The position numbers and the translations under genes were made by a program. From positions 176,239 through 240,238 of the forward strand of contig JACKFC010000003.1 of assembly GCA_020632665.1 (NCBI GenBank): a DNA stretch of 64,000 nucleotides. Reading direction: 5' to 3'. A model generated the notes under the pieces. It was not told the origin of the DNA. It made no database searches and was given only the letters and a program-made list of their open reading frames with translations. Shown one piece after another: positions 1 through 13,157 of this stretch (the stretch's first letter is position 1; every line of letters starts with the position of its first letter). Source of the stretch: Deltaproteobacteria bacterium (GTDB lineage Bacteria > Myxococcota_A > UBA9042).

Positions 1-568
1 TGCGACCGAAGAAGGTGCCGGTATTCTCGTCCGTCGGCGCGCCGGTGAGCGTGATCTTCATCTGCGCCTTGCCGGCAGCGTTGTTCGGATCGAGCTCGGC
101 GTCGATGCGCTTGTTGACGTTGCGTAGGCGTCGGGTGACGTCACCGATGATGCCACCGACGATCGCGGCCGCCGCGCTCGGCGCGCGCCGGCGCAGCCCC
201 ATCAGGTCGGCGCGCGAGAGCTCCAGCAGCTCGCAGTCGGTCGCCGCGACCACCGAAGCAGATCGCGGCGCAGGGTCGATCACCGCCATCTCGCCCACGA
301 CCTCGCCCGCCTCGACCTTGCCGACCGTGGCGGTATTGCCGTTCATGTCCGTGACTTCGACGCGCAGGATGCCGTCGAGCACGACCACCATCGTGTCGCC
401 GTTCTCGCCTTGTGCGAAGACCTTGTCGCCGGAGCCGACGTTGCGGCGCCGCATCGATGCCAGCAGGACGATGCTGTCCGAGACCCCGATGGCGCGGAAG
501 AGCTTGATCCGGCGCAGCGCGTCGGCCGTCGCGTGTTCGCTCGTGTCGTGATCGAGGACGTCGGCCAT
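1..568 (-). CDS. Cyclic-nucleotide-binding domain protein (3' end beyond window)
   Basis: The minus frame from ATG 568 is open to the left edge, so the C-terminus is missing. A good Shine-Dalgarno (GAGGAAGG) lies 2-3 bases before the ATG. The protein starts MADVLDHDTSEHA and residues about 20-135 read as a cNMP-binding beta-roll: KVFAQGENGDTMVVVLDG, then GEVVGEMAVID and PRSASVVAATDCELLEL. The GEMAVID...PRSASV stretch matches the phosphate-binding cassette of CRP/cNMP domains, with the conserved Glu and Arg. About 55 further residues follow with no helix-turn-helix visible, so this may be a regulatory or signalling cNMP protein rather than a transcription factor. Ligand identity is not shown by the sequence. 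Confidence 0.8.
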   Translation of the reverse strand, partial: MADVLDHDTSEHATADALRRIKLFRAIGVSDSIVLLASMRRRNVGSGDKVFAQGENGDTMVVVLDGILRVEVTDMNGNTATVGKVEAGEVVGEMAVIDPAPRSASVVAATDCELLELSRADLMGLRRRAPSAAAAIVGGIIGDVTRRLRNVNKRIDAELDPNNAAGKAQMKITLTGAPTDENTGTFFGR

Positions 569-705
569 CGCCTTCCTCACCGCATCGAAGCTGGCATGCC
601 TCGCCCAACCTTCTTACCACAAGCCACGTGGCGCGCCACAACTCGACGTGGTCGGTGGGCATCGCGATCTTGCGCCTCGGCTGTGGGCTCGGCCATCCTG
701 GAGAC

Positions 706-1998
706 GTGCGCATTTGCCCCTCCCATCTCGAAGTACCGCCCGTCGTCCCACCCCAGCGGCGCGCCCTGCGCCGTCCGCTGCTCCTGCTCGTCGCCATGCT
801 GGTGGCGCATGGCTGCGGTCAGCAGAGCCGCTGCGAACCCGGGCTCTGCCCGGTCGGCACCAGCTGCGACGCGGCGTCGGGTCAATGCGTGGCCGTCGCC
901 CCCGGCGCGGGCGCGATTCCCCGCCTGTCGGGCCCCTACGCGCTGGTCGGCCTGGGCGACACAGGATACGGCGTGGTCGGCTACGCGCCGGCGCTGCGCA
1001 GTGTGGTGCTGATCGAGCGCGATGGCGACAAGGCCGAGGTCAGCTACGTCGCCGGTGAAGCGACCGAGGACGGAATCCCAGCCGGCGACGCCGTCGATGC
1101 CTACGCCGCCGAAGGGGTCGTCCACGTCGCCTGGGTCCGACGCAGTGACGACACGCTCTGGTACGGCCGCCGCGACGCCGAGGGTTGGACGCGGGAGCAG
1201 GTTGTCGCCATCGCGCCCCGCCGCCCCGGCGATCGCCTCGCCATCCGACTCTGGAATGGCTTGCCCACGATCGCCGTCGACGAACTGGGCAACGGTCGCC
1301 TTCACGTCGCCGTCCGCGCGGTCGACGGCAGCTGGAGCGTCGAGGAAGTCCCGCTGCCTCCCGACGTCGATGGCCGTGTTGCCCGCGTCGGCGGCACGCT
1401 GGTCGCCTCGACCTTCGGCCCCAGCATCACGCTCGCCTTCTACGAGCCGGGCGGCGGCGATCTGGTCGTGGCGACCCGCTCGGCGAGCTGGGTGGTCAGC
1501 CGCTTGGTCGGGCGCGCCAGCGACGGCGTCAGCGACGGGATCGACGCCGGCCGCCCCTGCGCCCTGACCCGCGACACCAAAGCGGGCCTGGTCGTCGCCT
1601 ACCGCGACCGCAGCGGCAACGCGGTGCGCCTGTTGCGCTCGGCTGCAGGCGCAGCCACCGACCATCTTGTCGACGATGGCGCATATACCGTCGCCACCAC
1701 CGGCGCGGTGCGCCGCGCCTTCGTCGGCACCGCGATCGACGTGGTCCGCCTCGCAAACGGCGCGCTCGCGGTCGCGTGGCAGGACGCCAGCAACGTCCGC
1801 GTTCGACTGGCGGTCGAAGCTCCCGGCGGCGCGTTGAAGCAGGTGACGCTGCCGCCCTCGGTGCGGGCTCAGGTGAGGCCGCGGCTGCTGGCCCACTCCG
1901 ACGGCGCGCTCCGCTTGACTTGGCTCGAACCCGATCCCGCTGGCGCGGGCAGTCGGATCGCTTCGGTGCGTTGGACCCCGCTCGGAGGCGCAGAGTGA
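706..1998 (+). CDS. Predicted lipoprotein of unknown function
   Basis: I place the start at GTG 706, just after GGAG; an upstream in-frame ATG at 628 would only add residues ahead of the export signal. The N-terminus has a basic stretch (RRALRRP), a hydrophobic core and a lipobox ending VAHGC, followed by a short Cys-rich segment (CEPGLCPVGTSCD). The rest, about 370 residues, is rich in beta-strand-like repeats with W/Y and Asp-Gly turns, for example VHVAWVRRSDDTLWYG, which suggests a beta-propeller-like secreted domain. That fold is inference only. The stop overlaps the next start (GTGA), so the two are translationally coupled. Confidence 0.7.
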   Translation: MRICPSHLEVPPVVPPQRRALRRPLLLLVAMLVAHGCGQQSRCEPGLCPVGTSCDAASGQCVAVAPGAGAIPRLSGPYALVGLGDTGYGVVGYAPALRSVVLIERDGDKAEVSYVAGEATEDGIPAGDAVDAYAAEGVVHVAWVRRSDDTLWYGRRDAEGWTREQVVAIAPRRPGDRLAIRLWNGLPTIAVDELGNGRLHVAVRAVDGSWSVEEVPLPPDVDGRVARVGGTLVASTFGPSITLAFYEPGGGDLVVATRSASWVVSRLVGRASDGVSDGIDAGRPCALTRDTKAGLVVAYRDRSGNAVRLLRSAAGAATDHLVDDGAYTVATTGAVRRAFVGTAIDVVRLANGALAVAWQDASNVRVRLAVEAPGGALKQVTLPPSVRAQVRPRLLAHSDGALRLTWLEPDPAGAGSRIASVRWTPLGGAE

Positions 1999-3458
1999 AC
2001 ACCACCTCGCGCTTGCTGGTCGCGTCGCTCGCCTGCGTCCTCGCTTGCGGCGAGGTGCAGCCGCTGGACGCGCCGCTGCCGCAGTCGATGGTCAGCCCGG
2101 CAGGCGTTCGCTTGGTCCTGACCAACTCCGAGCTGCAGGGCGTCGCTGCCGCCGTCCGCCTCTTGGTCGGAAAATCGCATGCAGTGAGCGTTGCGCCTTT
2201 GCCGCTCGGCGAGACCGCGGCGATCGCCGCGACGACGATTCCGGTCAGCCTCGGCCAGGCCAGCCTGAGCGTGGCGGCGGATGCGGCGCTGCAGCTCGAG
2301 CTCGTCGTCACCGTCGCGCCGCATGGCCTCGTCGTGAAGGGAAAAGGGGCGGCGTGCTCGGTGCAATGGACGCCCGCCGGCGGCCTGCTCTCGACCCGTC
2401 TGCGCTTCGGCCGCGACCCGCTCGGCGCATTGGCGGTGACCCTGCTCGAGCCGCCGGATCTGGTCTTCGGTGCCGAGTCGCTGGATGACGTCAGCGGTTG
2501 TCTCGCGGCGCTCGGTGCCGACGCCGAGGCGAGCGTCCGCGACCACTTGCGTGCCGCTGTGCGGGGCACTGTCGCGACCAAGGTCGTCGACGCAGCGCGC
2601 GATGTGCTCGCCACCGTCTTGCCCGCCGACTGGGAGGTCGCGGTCGCGGTCGGAGCAGGAGCCAACCCGATCGCCGTGCAGACCCGCTTCATCGGGCCCG
2701 ACGACGCCCTGATCGAGCACAACGGAGCCTTCCTGCAGGCCCGCATCGACCTCGCTGTCGACGCCCCTCGCCACGCTTGCGTGCTCGACCAAGCGCCACC
2801 GGAGTCGGGGGCTTGGGTTCTGCCGATCCAGGCCCCAGCAGCGCCGCAGGGAGCCGCGGTCCTGCGGCGCAGCGTCGCGGTTGGCGGCGCGGCGCTCGGC
2901 CGCTTCGCTTGGGCCATCCACCGCGCCGGCATGCTCTGCCGCGGCAACGCCCCTGGCCTCGAGGCGCGGCTCGGACCGAATTGGGCCGCACAGGTCGCGC
3001 CCGCCGTCGCCGCGCTGGTCCAGCCCGGTACCGTCTCGGCGCGTTTCTGGCCCGGCGGCGCGCCGGACTTGCGCGTCATCGAGGGCGAAGCCGGGGCCCG
3101 GTTGGAGTGGACCTTGCCGGACGCCCAGGTCGAGATCGCGGCGCCGGTCGACGGGGTCGAGCTCGTCGTGCTGCGGATCTCCGGCACCCTGCGAATCGTC
3201 GCGGCGCTGCGCGGCGTTGGCGACGCGTGGTCGATCGAGGTCGAGGCCGTCGAGACGGACAGCGTCACCGTCGACAGCCCGTTGGTCGCGCTGGGCACGG
3301 TCGCGCCCGCAGCGTTGGCTCCGCTGCTGCAGGCGGTGATCGCGGGAATCTTCGACGGGGTTCTGGCGTTGCCACCGGGATTCCCGGCCCTGGTCGGCAC
3401 CGCCCGCGCCGGAGACGGACTCTGGCTCTGGCTCGACGGTGGCGTGCAGCAGCCGTGA
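1995..3458 (+). CDS. Predicted lipoprotein of unknown function
   Basis: GTG start at 1995 overlaps the previous stop by 4 bases and has GGAGG a few bases upstream. The signal peptide ends in a lipobox (CVLAC), so the mature protein should be anchored at Cys18 or so. The 487-residue product has alternating hydrophobic strands and a central segment FAWAIHRAGMLC followed by a long C-terminal beta-rich part with many Val/Glu alternations. The spacing resembles large periplasmic lipid-binding (TULIP-like) proteins annotated as hypothetical in myxobacteria, but that is a weak impression and I do not assign a function. It lies in a run of five consecutive exported proteins. Confidence 0.65.
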   Translation: MNTTSRLLVASLACVLACGEVQPLDAPLPQSMVSPAGVRLVLTNSELQGVAAAVRLLVGKSHAVSVAPLPLGETAAIAATTIPVSLGQASLSVAADAALQLELVVTVAPHGLVVKGKGAACSVQWTPAGGLLSTRLRFGRDPLGALAVTLLEPPDLVFGAESLDDVSGCLAALGADAEASVRDHLRAAVRGTVATKVVDAARDVLATVLPADWEVAVAVGAGANPIAVQTRFIGPDDALIEHNGAFLQARIDLAVDAPRHACVLDQAPPESGAWVLPIQAPAAPQGAAVLRRSVAVGGAALGRFAWAIHRAGMLCRGNAPGLEARLGPNWAAQVAPAVAALVQPGTVSARFWPGGAPDLRVIEGEAGARLEWTLPDAQVEIAAPVDGVELVVLRISGTLRIVAALRGVGDAWSIEVEAVETDSVTVDSPLVALGTVAPAALAPLLQAVIAGIFDGVLALPPGFPALVGTARAGDGLWLWLDGGVQQP

Positions 3459-3507
3459 CTTTCTGCTAGGAACGCGGTTCGCGGCCACCGCCGCGAGGGA
3501 GCCTTCG

Positions 3508-4236
3508 ATGATCAACCGTAGCCGCAACCACAAACAGCGCACGCTCTTCGCTTCCGCCGCACTGGCTTGCCTCTGCGTTGCCGCCGTCGCGACCCCGGCG
3601 CTGGCTGCGAGCAAGCGCAAGTTGCGCACAGTTCTTGATTTCGACAGCCGCCTGAAGGACGAGAACGGCAAGCCGATCACCGGCATCTTCCGGATGCAAT
3701 TCGAGCTGAAGAAGCCCAAGGCCCGCCGGTCCTTCTGGAAAGAGTCGCACTGGATCACGGTCGACAACGGCAAATACGCAGTGAAGTTGGGCAAAGCGAA
3801 GGAGCTGCCGTCGAAATTCGACCCGTCCGCCGCGGTCATCGAAGTCTCGATCGCCGGCGCAGGAACGATCCTGCAGGAACCTCTGAGCGGCACGGACGCG
3901 GCGCTGACCACGGTCGACGTCGGCAGCGGCGGCGGCAAGCGGATCGTGCAATACGCCGAGAAGGCGGGATTCGCGTACGATGCCGAGCACGCCGGCGTGG
4001 CCGATCGGATCGGCCCCTACACGGGCAAGCTCCTCACCGAGACGATCCAGAAACTCGAGCGCCGCAAGACCAAACTCAAGGTCAGCCGCAACCGCATCAA
4101 CCTGACGATGGCAGGCGGCGTCGGCGGCACACCCTTCGAGCAGATCTGCCCGCCCGGCACCATCGTCGTCGGCCTGCGGGGCGGTTCGGGCATCTACATC
4201 GACAACGTGCAGATCGTCTGCGCGCCGCTGGAGTAG
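3508..4236 (+). CDS. Secreted protein with C-terminal CPxGTxVxGLRG motif
   Basis: The start is ATG 3508 (MINRSRNHKQ), preceded by GAGGGAG; a longer frame from 3439 would put 23 residues before the signal. A Sec signal peptide ends ATPALA before ASKRK. The mature part begins with a charged domain containing DENGKPITGIFRM, which looks like an extracellular beta-sandwich with a turn. The C-terminus reads CPPGTIVVGLRGGSGIYID and ends in VQIVCAPLE. This two-Cys GLRG...GxYID pattern recurs in secreted, jacalin-like or surface-adhesion domains, so a carbohydrate or surface-binding role is possible but not shown. The next gene starts 5 bases after its stop. Confidence 0.65.
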   Translation: MINRSRNHKQRTLFASAALACLCVAAVATPALAASKRKLRTVLDFDSRLKDENGKPITGIFRMQFELKKPKARRSFWKESHWITVDNGKYAVKLGKAKELPSKFDPSAAVIEVSIAGAGTILQEPLSGTDAALTTVDVGSGGGKRIVQYAEKAGFAYDAEHAGVADRIGPYTGKLLTETIQKLERRKTKLKVSRNRINLTMAGGVGGTPFEQICPPGTIVVGLRGGSGIYIDNVQIVCAPLE

Positions 4237-4241
4237 CCCCG

Positions 4242-4799
4242 ATGGGCCGCGGCCGGCTGCGCGCCCGCGTCGCCGCGGTGGCATGGACGTGCCTCTTCGG
4301 TGCCGGCTGCACCACCTCGACCGAGCTCGGCGGCGTCTGGCGCTCCGAGGTCGAAGTCCCTGGTCCGTTGATCGGCGGCGGTGACCCGGTCTACGCCGAG
4401 CTCTCGCTCGGTCATTACGGCCCAGACGTCGCTGGACTGCTGCGCTTCTACCACGACCTCGAGTTCGAGCAGCCCTTCGACTCCGCCGCGCCGTACCGCG
4501 CGTGCGCCTGCATCTTCGTGCACAAGGGCCGCTGGCTCGACGCCACCTCCCGGCTCGACTTCCAGCTGCGCGGCTGCATGCCCGGCATCAGCCCGCAAGA
4601 GCCGCTGCTGGTCCGTGGCGAACTCGAACTCGACGCCGACGAGCTCGAGGGCACGTTGCGCGTCGAGGAGCCGACGTCGCCACATTTCGGCACCGAGCAG
4701 CCGCTGCGCTTGGTCCGCACCGGCAGCCTCGGCGACGCCGACCTCCGCTGTGAGCAACCGGAATCCGCACAGGAAGGCAACCGGGCGAGCGGACGATGA
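4242..4799 (+). CDS. Small predicted lipoprotein
   Basis: ATG 4242 follows the preceding stop by 5 bases. The first 23 residues form a lipoprotein signal ending GAGC before TTSTEL. The 185-residue product has an Asp/Glu-rich body with three central cysteines (RACACIF and LRGCMPG) that could form disulphides in the periplasm, and a GELELDADELEGTLRV segment typical of a small beta-barrel or lipocalin-like fold. I recognise no family. Its stop overlaps the next ATG by 4 bases, so it probably acts with, or is co-regulated with, the outer-membrane protein that follows. Confidence 0.6.
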   Translation: MGRGRLRARVAAVAWTCLFGAGCTTSTELGGVWRSEVEVPGPLIGGGDPVYAELSLGHYGPDVAGLLRFYHDLEFEQPFDSAAPYRACACIFVHKGRWLDATSRLDFQLRGCMPGISPQEPLLVRGELELDADELEGTLRVEEPTSPHFGTEQPLRLVRTGSLGDADLRCEQPESAQEGNRASGR

Positions 4800-6265
4800 A
4801 GCTGCTGCTGCCCGTGGCCGCCGCGTTGGCGGTGTTGCTCCCGCTCGCGAGCGCGGTTGCCGCGACGCCGACCGCGAGCCTCGCGAGCACGGATGTCCCA
4901 GATGCGCAAAAGCGTCCGCGTCGCGTCGCGTTGCTGCCGGTGAAGAGCGCGCTCGGCCGTGTTTCCGACCTCTTCGCGCCCGAGCGGGCCCCCGAGCACC
5001 TCGCCCTGGTCGCCGGCGTCGAGTCGAGCCTCGGCGACGCCTTGCGCACCCAGCCCTACGTCGAGTTGGTCGACCCCGCCGGCGTGCGCGCGCGCCTGGG
5101 CGACGATCACTCCAGTCGCGCAACCGCTCGTCTCGCGGCGGAGCGGTATCGCCTCGGCCTGGAGTATTACCTGGGCCTCGCCCCTGCCCGCGCGGTCGAG
5201 TCTCTGCGCCGCTCCGTCGCCCTGTACCAGGAGATTCACCAGGACGTCGTCGGGCCGAAGTCGATCGCGGACGCGGCGTTCATGCTCGGCGTCGCGCTGG
5301 TCGACGCCGGCAACGCCGTCGCGGCCCACGTCGCGCTCAAGGACGCGTTCGCGCTGCAGCCGGAGCGGCGCTTTCGACCCCGCTTCTTCGCGCCGCAGGT
5401 CGAGGCTGCCCTCTCGGCGGCCCTGGCGGACCATCTGAGCACCGGCAACCACGATCGACCGTACGGCGGCCACGAGCGCCTCGCCGCGTTGGCCCGTCGG
5501 CTCGACGTCGACGCCATCGTCAGCGCGACCGTCGTGCGGGACGAAGGCGGCGCGCTGGAGGTCCGCTTGGTCGCGTGGCGCAAGCAAAGGCAGGGCTTCG
5601 AGGCCGAAGCGCGCCTGCCGGTCGCCGGCCTCGAGCGCTCGCTCGAGCCCTTCACGTCGCGCTGGCTCGCTTGCGTCCCGGTCGCCGAGGCCAACGGCGC
5701 TGTCGGCCCGCGGCGGCGGCAGAATTCCGTCTGGATGGACACCTCGGCGTCGTATGCGCTCTACCTCCGCCAGCCGACCCGACTCTCGTTTCACAGCCTC
5801 GGCTTCGCGGCCGGCGTCGCGGTCGATATCCGCCCGAACCTCGAATGGTTCGTCCGGATGAATATGTACACCAGCCTCTCCGACCCCTACCGAGACTTGC
5901 TCCACGCCTTCAACTCGGTCCGCGCCGTCGCCGGCATCGGCTTCTCGCTCGAGCGCGGACGCTTGCGCTTGGTGCTGCAGCCGGGCCTGGATCTCCACGT
6001 CCTCGGCAGCTTCATCGCCACCACCGATCCGGACTGCAAGCTCTACGGCGAGAGCCACCCTCTCTGCAGCAGCGCGACCGTCAGCAATCTCGAAGCCGAC
6101 GTCTTGGTCGGGCTGAACATCGCTACCGTGGCGCTCTTCGACCTCGGACGTCGCTTCCTGTTGATCGGGCGCGCCTCGACGTCGACGTATTTCTTGCCGC
6201 TCGACGGCACCGATCGGCTGAATTTCCCGGTCTCGGTCGAGCTCGGCCTCGGCTACCGCTTCTGA
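4796..6265 (+). CDS. Exported protein with predicted outer-membrane beta-barrel C-terminus
   Basis: ATG 4796 overlaps the upstream stop. A signal peptide (MKLLLPVAAALAVLLPLASAVAA) is followed by a helical region of about 270 residues with TPR-like pairs (RLGLEYYLGLAPARAVESLRRSVALYQ). From about residue 305 the sequence switches to alternating aromatic and hydrophobic strands (SYALYLRQPTRLSFHSL, GVAVDIRPNLEWFVRMN) and ends LGLGYRF. A terminal Phe on a beta-strand is the usual outer-membrane insertion signature. The likely layout is a periplasmic helical N-domain and an outer-membrane barrel. The partner or substrate is unknown, though the preceding lipoproteins of the same run are candidates. 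Confidence 0.65.
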   Translation: MKLLLPVAAALAVLLPLASAVAATPTASLASTDVPDAQKRPRRVALLPVKSALGRVSDLFAPERAPEHLALVAGVESSLGDALRTQPYVELVDPAGVRARLGDDHSSRATARLAAERYRLGLEYYLGLAPARAVESLRRSVALYQEIHQDVVGPKSIADAAFMLGVALVDAGNAVAAHVALKDAFALQPERRFRPRFFAPQVEAALSAALADHLSTGNHDRPYGGHERLAALARRLDVDAIVSATVVRDEGGALEVRLVAWRKQRQGFEAEARLPVAGLERSLEPFTSRWLACVPVAEANGAVGPRRRQNSVWMDTSASYALYLRQPTRLSFHSLGFAAGVAVDIRPNLEWFVRMNMYTSLSDPYRDLLHAFNSVRAVAGIGFSLERGRLRLVLQPGLDLHVLGSFIATTDPDCKLYGESHPLCSSATVSNLEADVLVGLNIATVALFDLGRRFLLIGRASTSTYFLPLDGTDRLNFPVSVELGLGYRF

Positions 6266-6288
6266 TCCGCGCACCCCTGGGAGGCCCC

Positions 6289-10781
<4,493 letters not shown>

Positions 10782-10829
10782 GACGCCCTCCGCATGCGCG
10801 CTCGCCGGCCCGCCACGATCGAGAGTCGT

Positions 10830-10845
10830 CCACAACATCTTGTGG
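10830..10845 (-). promoter_or_regulatory. NrdR-box-like palindrome upstream of nrdJ
   Basis: The 16 bp sequence CCACAACATCTTGTGG is a near-perfect palindrome that fits the NrdR box pattern (acaCwAtATaTwGtgt) at nearly every constrained position. It lies about 50-65 bp before the nrdJ ATG. NrdR boxes are normally paired; a degenerate partner (CCCGCACCCTTGGTGG, with only parts of each half conserved) lies exactly 31 bp away at 10861-10876, the usual three-turn spacing. A TTGACC hexamer on the minus strand overlaps the box edge and could be a -35 element. Predicted function: ATP/dATP-sensing repression of nrdJ by NrdR, which is not encoded in this window. Confidence 0.7.
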
Positions 10846-10983
10846 TCAAATTTTTCAGCACCCGCACCCTTGGTGGTCCGCGCACGCTTTTCCCGCCTCG
10901 GACTTGCGCCGCGGGGCCGGCCAGAATAACTAGCCTTCCGGGCGCTCGGCACAACCTTCGTTGTCAACGTCCAGCGGAGCCCC

Positions 10984-12021
<1,038 letters not shown>

Positions 12022-12104
12022 GCCCGGCCCTGCGAGAACCTTTCGGTTTTCTCACATCCAGCAAAAGCACTTGCAACTTCATGGGTATCACTTGGTCGGC
12101 GGAA

Positions 12105-12133
12105 TTGACGCTCCTTGGGTCGAGTCCTATACT
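12105..12133 (+). promoter_or_regulatory. Predicted sigma-70 promoter of the TPR envelope operon
   Basis: TTGACG (12105-12110) and TATACT (12128-12133) are separated by exactly 17 bp, a 5/6 match for each hexamer. Transcription would start near 12140, giving a leader of about 207 nt before the ATG at 12347. It is one of the two best promoters in the window by eye. It separates obgE from the downstream five-gene operon. Confidence 0.75.
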
Positions 12134-12195
12134 TCCCCACTGTCGCCCGACTCACAGAGGATTTCCTTCGTGATCTCGGGCTGACGTCGAATTCT

Positions 12196-12222
12196 GCACC
12201 GCGTGGGAAGACCACGCGGTGC
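12196..12222 (+). promoter_or_regulatory. Perfect 11 bp stem-loop in the operon leader
   Basis: Arms GCACCGCGTGG (12196-12206) and CCACGCGGTGC (12212-12222) pair perfectly around the 5 nt loop GAAGA. There is no U-tract after it on either strand, so it is not a simple intrinsic terminator. It sits about 55 nt after the predicted transcription start and 125 nt before the ATG. Possible roles are mRNA stabilisation, a protein-binding site or part of a leader RNA switch; alternatively it is a dyad DNA operator. Confidence 0.6.
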
Positions 12223-12346
12223 TGCGTCGCGCGGCAAAAAACTCGCTGCGTGGCGTAGGCGCGCACCACGACGTCTGCTACAAGCGGCGTCGCGCGCATG
12301 CAGAGTCCCGCATCCGCGCACGTCGCGACCGGGACGAGAGGGATCG

Positions 12347-13147
12347 ATGCAGGAGCTTCGCTTCACCGTCATCTTGACAGCCGTATTGGTGATTCTGTCA
12401 GGAGCAGCTTGGGCCCAGCCGGCACCGGCCGCAGAGACCGCACCCGCGGATCCGGCCCCTGCCGCTGCGCCGGCGGCCGCTGCACCATCTGCGGCCGCGC
12501 CCGCCGCGGCGGCAGCCCCTGCCGCAGCCCCTGCCGCAGCTCCGGCCGCCGCCGACTCGGAAGCCGCCGAGGGTGAGGCCGCCGCCTCCGAGCGCAGCGG
12601 CGACGCGCGCTACGAGGCGCGGCTGCGCGAGATCGAGGAGCGCGTCGTCGGCATCAAGGAGCGAATCTTCAACACGAAGACGCGCCTGCTGCTGCTGAAG
12701 GAGCAGATCCTCGACAACGTCATCGCGGAGTCTCGCGCCGTGCTCAGCCATCGCAACGAGATGGGCAACTTCTTCGAGCTCGATCACGTGCTCTACTGGC
12801 TGGACGGTCGCAAGATCTACTACCAGGACAACTCCAACGGCATGCTGACCAAGCGCAAGGACTTCGAGATCTACAACGGCTCGATTATCCCGGGCAACCA
12901 CACGCTCAACGTCGAGTTGGTCTACAAGGGCAGCTCGAGCGTGTTCACCTACCTCAACGGCTACACGTTCAAGCTGAAGTCCTCCTACACCTTCTATGCC
13001 GCCAAGGGGCGGATTACCTCGGTCTCGATCGTCGGCTACGAACGCGGTGGCATCGGCACCGAGCTCGAGGACAAGCCGTACATCCGCTACGAGGTCAAGC
13101 AGCTTCAGAACAAGGCCAAGTCGCAGCCGGCCGCGGCGAAGCAGTAG
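12347..13147 (+). CDS. Exported Ala/Pro-rich coiled-coil protein, first gene of TPR operon
   Basis: ATG 12347 follows GAGAGG. A signal peptide (cleavage after AWA, before QPAPAAE) precedes an Ala/Pro-rich linker to about residue 70, which could span peptidoglycan or pull away from the membrane. Residues about 85-135 form a helical coiled coil (RYEARLREIEERVVGIKERI). The C-terminal 130 residues are a compact beta domain (DHVLYWLDGRKIYYQD, IIPGNHTLNVELVYKG) reminiscent of carbohydrate-binding or PEGA-like folds. Proteins of this layout are sometimes misnamed dihydrolipoamide acetyltransferase because of the Ala/Pro linker; no lipoyl or catalytic domain is present here. It is likely a periplasmic structural partner of the downstream TPR proteins. 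Confidence 0.75.
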   Translation: MQELRFTVILTAVLVILSGAAWAQPAPAAETAPADPAPAAAPAAAAPSAAAPAAAAAPAAAPAAAPAAADSEAAEGEAAASERSGDARYEARLREIEERVVGIKERIFNTKTRLLLLKEQILDNVIAESRAVLSHRNEMGNFFELDHVLYWLDGRKIYYQDNSNGMLTKRKDFEIYNGSIIPGNHTLNVELVYKGSSSVFTYLNGYTFKLKSSYTFYAAKGRITSVSIVGYERGGIGTELEDKPYIRYEVKQLQNKAKSQPAAAKQ

Positions 13148-13157
13148 GGGGAGACGG

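Larger units (their letters stand above)
12022..12346. other. 325 bp intergenic region: end of obgE, promoter and leader of the TPR operon
   Basis: No convincing ORF was found here. Directly after obgE a hairpin can form (GAGAACC/GGTT..CTC, 12034-12053) with a two-base bulge and no U-tract, so it is at best a weak terminator. A consensus sigma-70 promoter follows at 12105-12133, then about 200 nt of leader containing a perfect 11 bp stem-loop (12196-12222) and an A-rich run at 12236-12241 before the coding start at 12347. A leader this long is unusual in this gene-dense window and suggests regulation at the RNA level. Confidence 0.6.

Noticed and set aside
623..632. Palindrome GCCACGTGGC as an operator between the cNMP protein and the first lipoprotein
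   Set aside because: Ten bases of GC-rich palindrome are expected by chance here and no second copy or promoter fits.
10782..10983. Cobalamin riboswitch for the B12-dependent reductase
   Set aside because: No B12-box-like sequence or space for the full fold; an NrdR-type palindrome is present instead.
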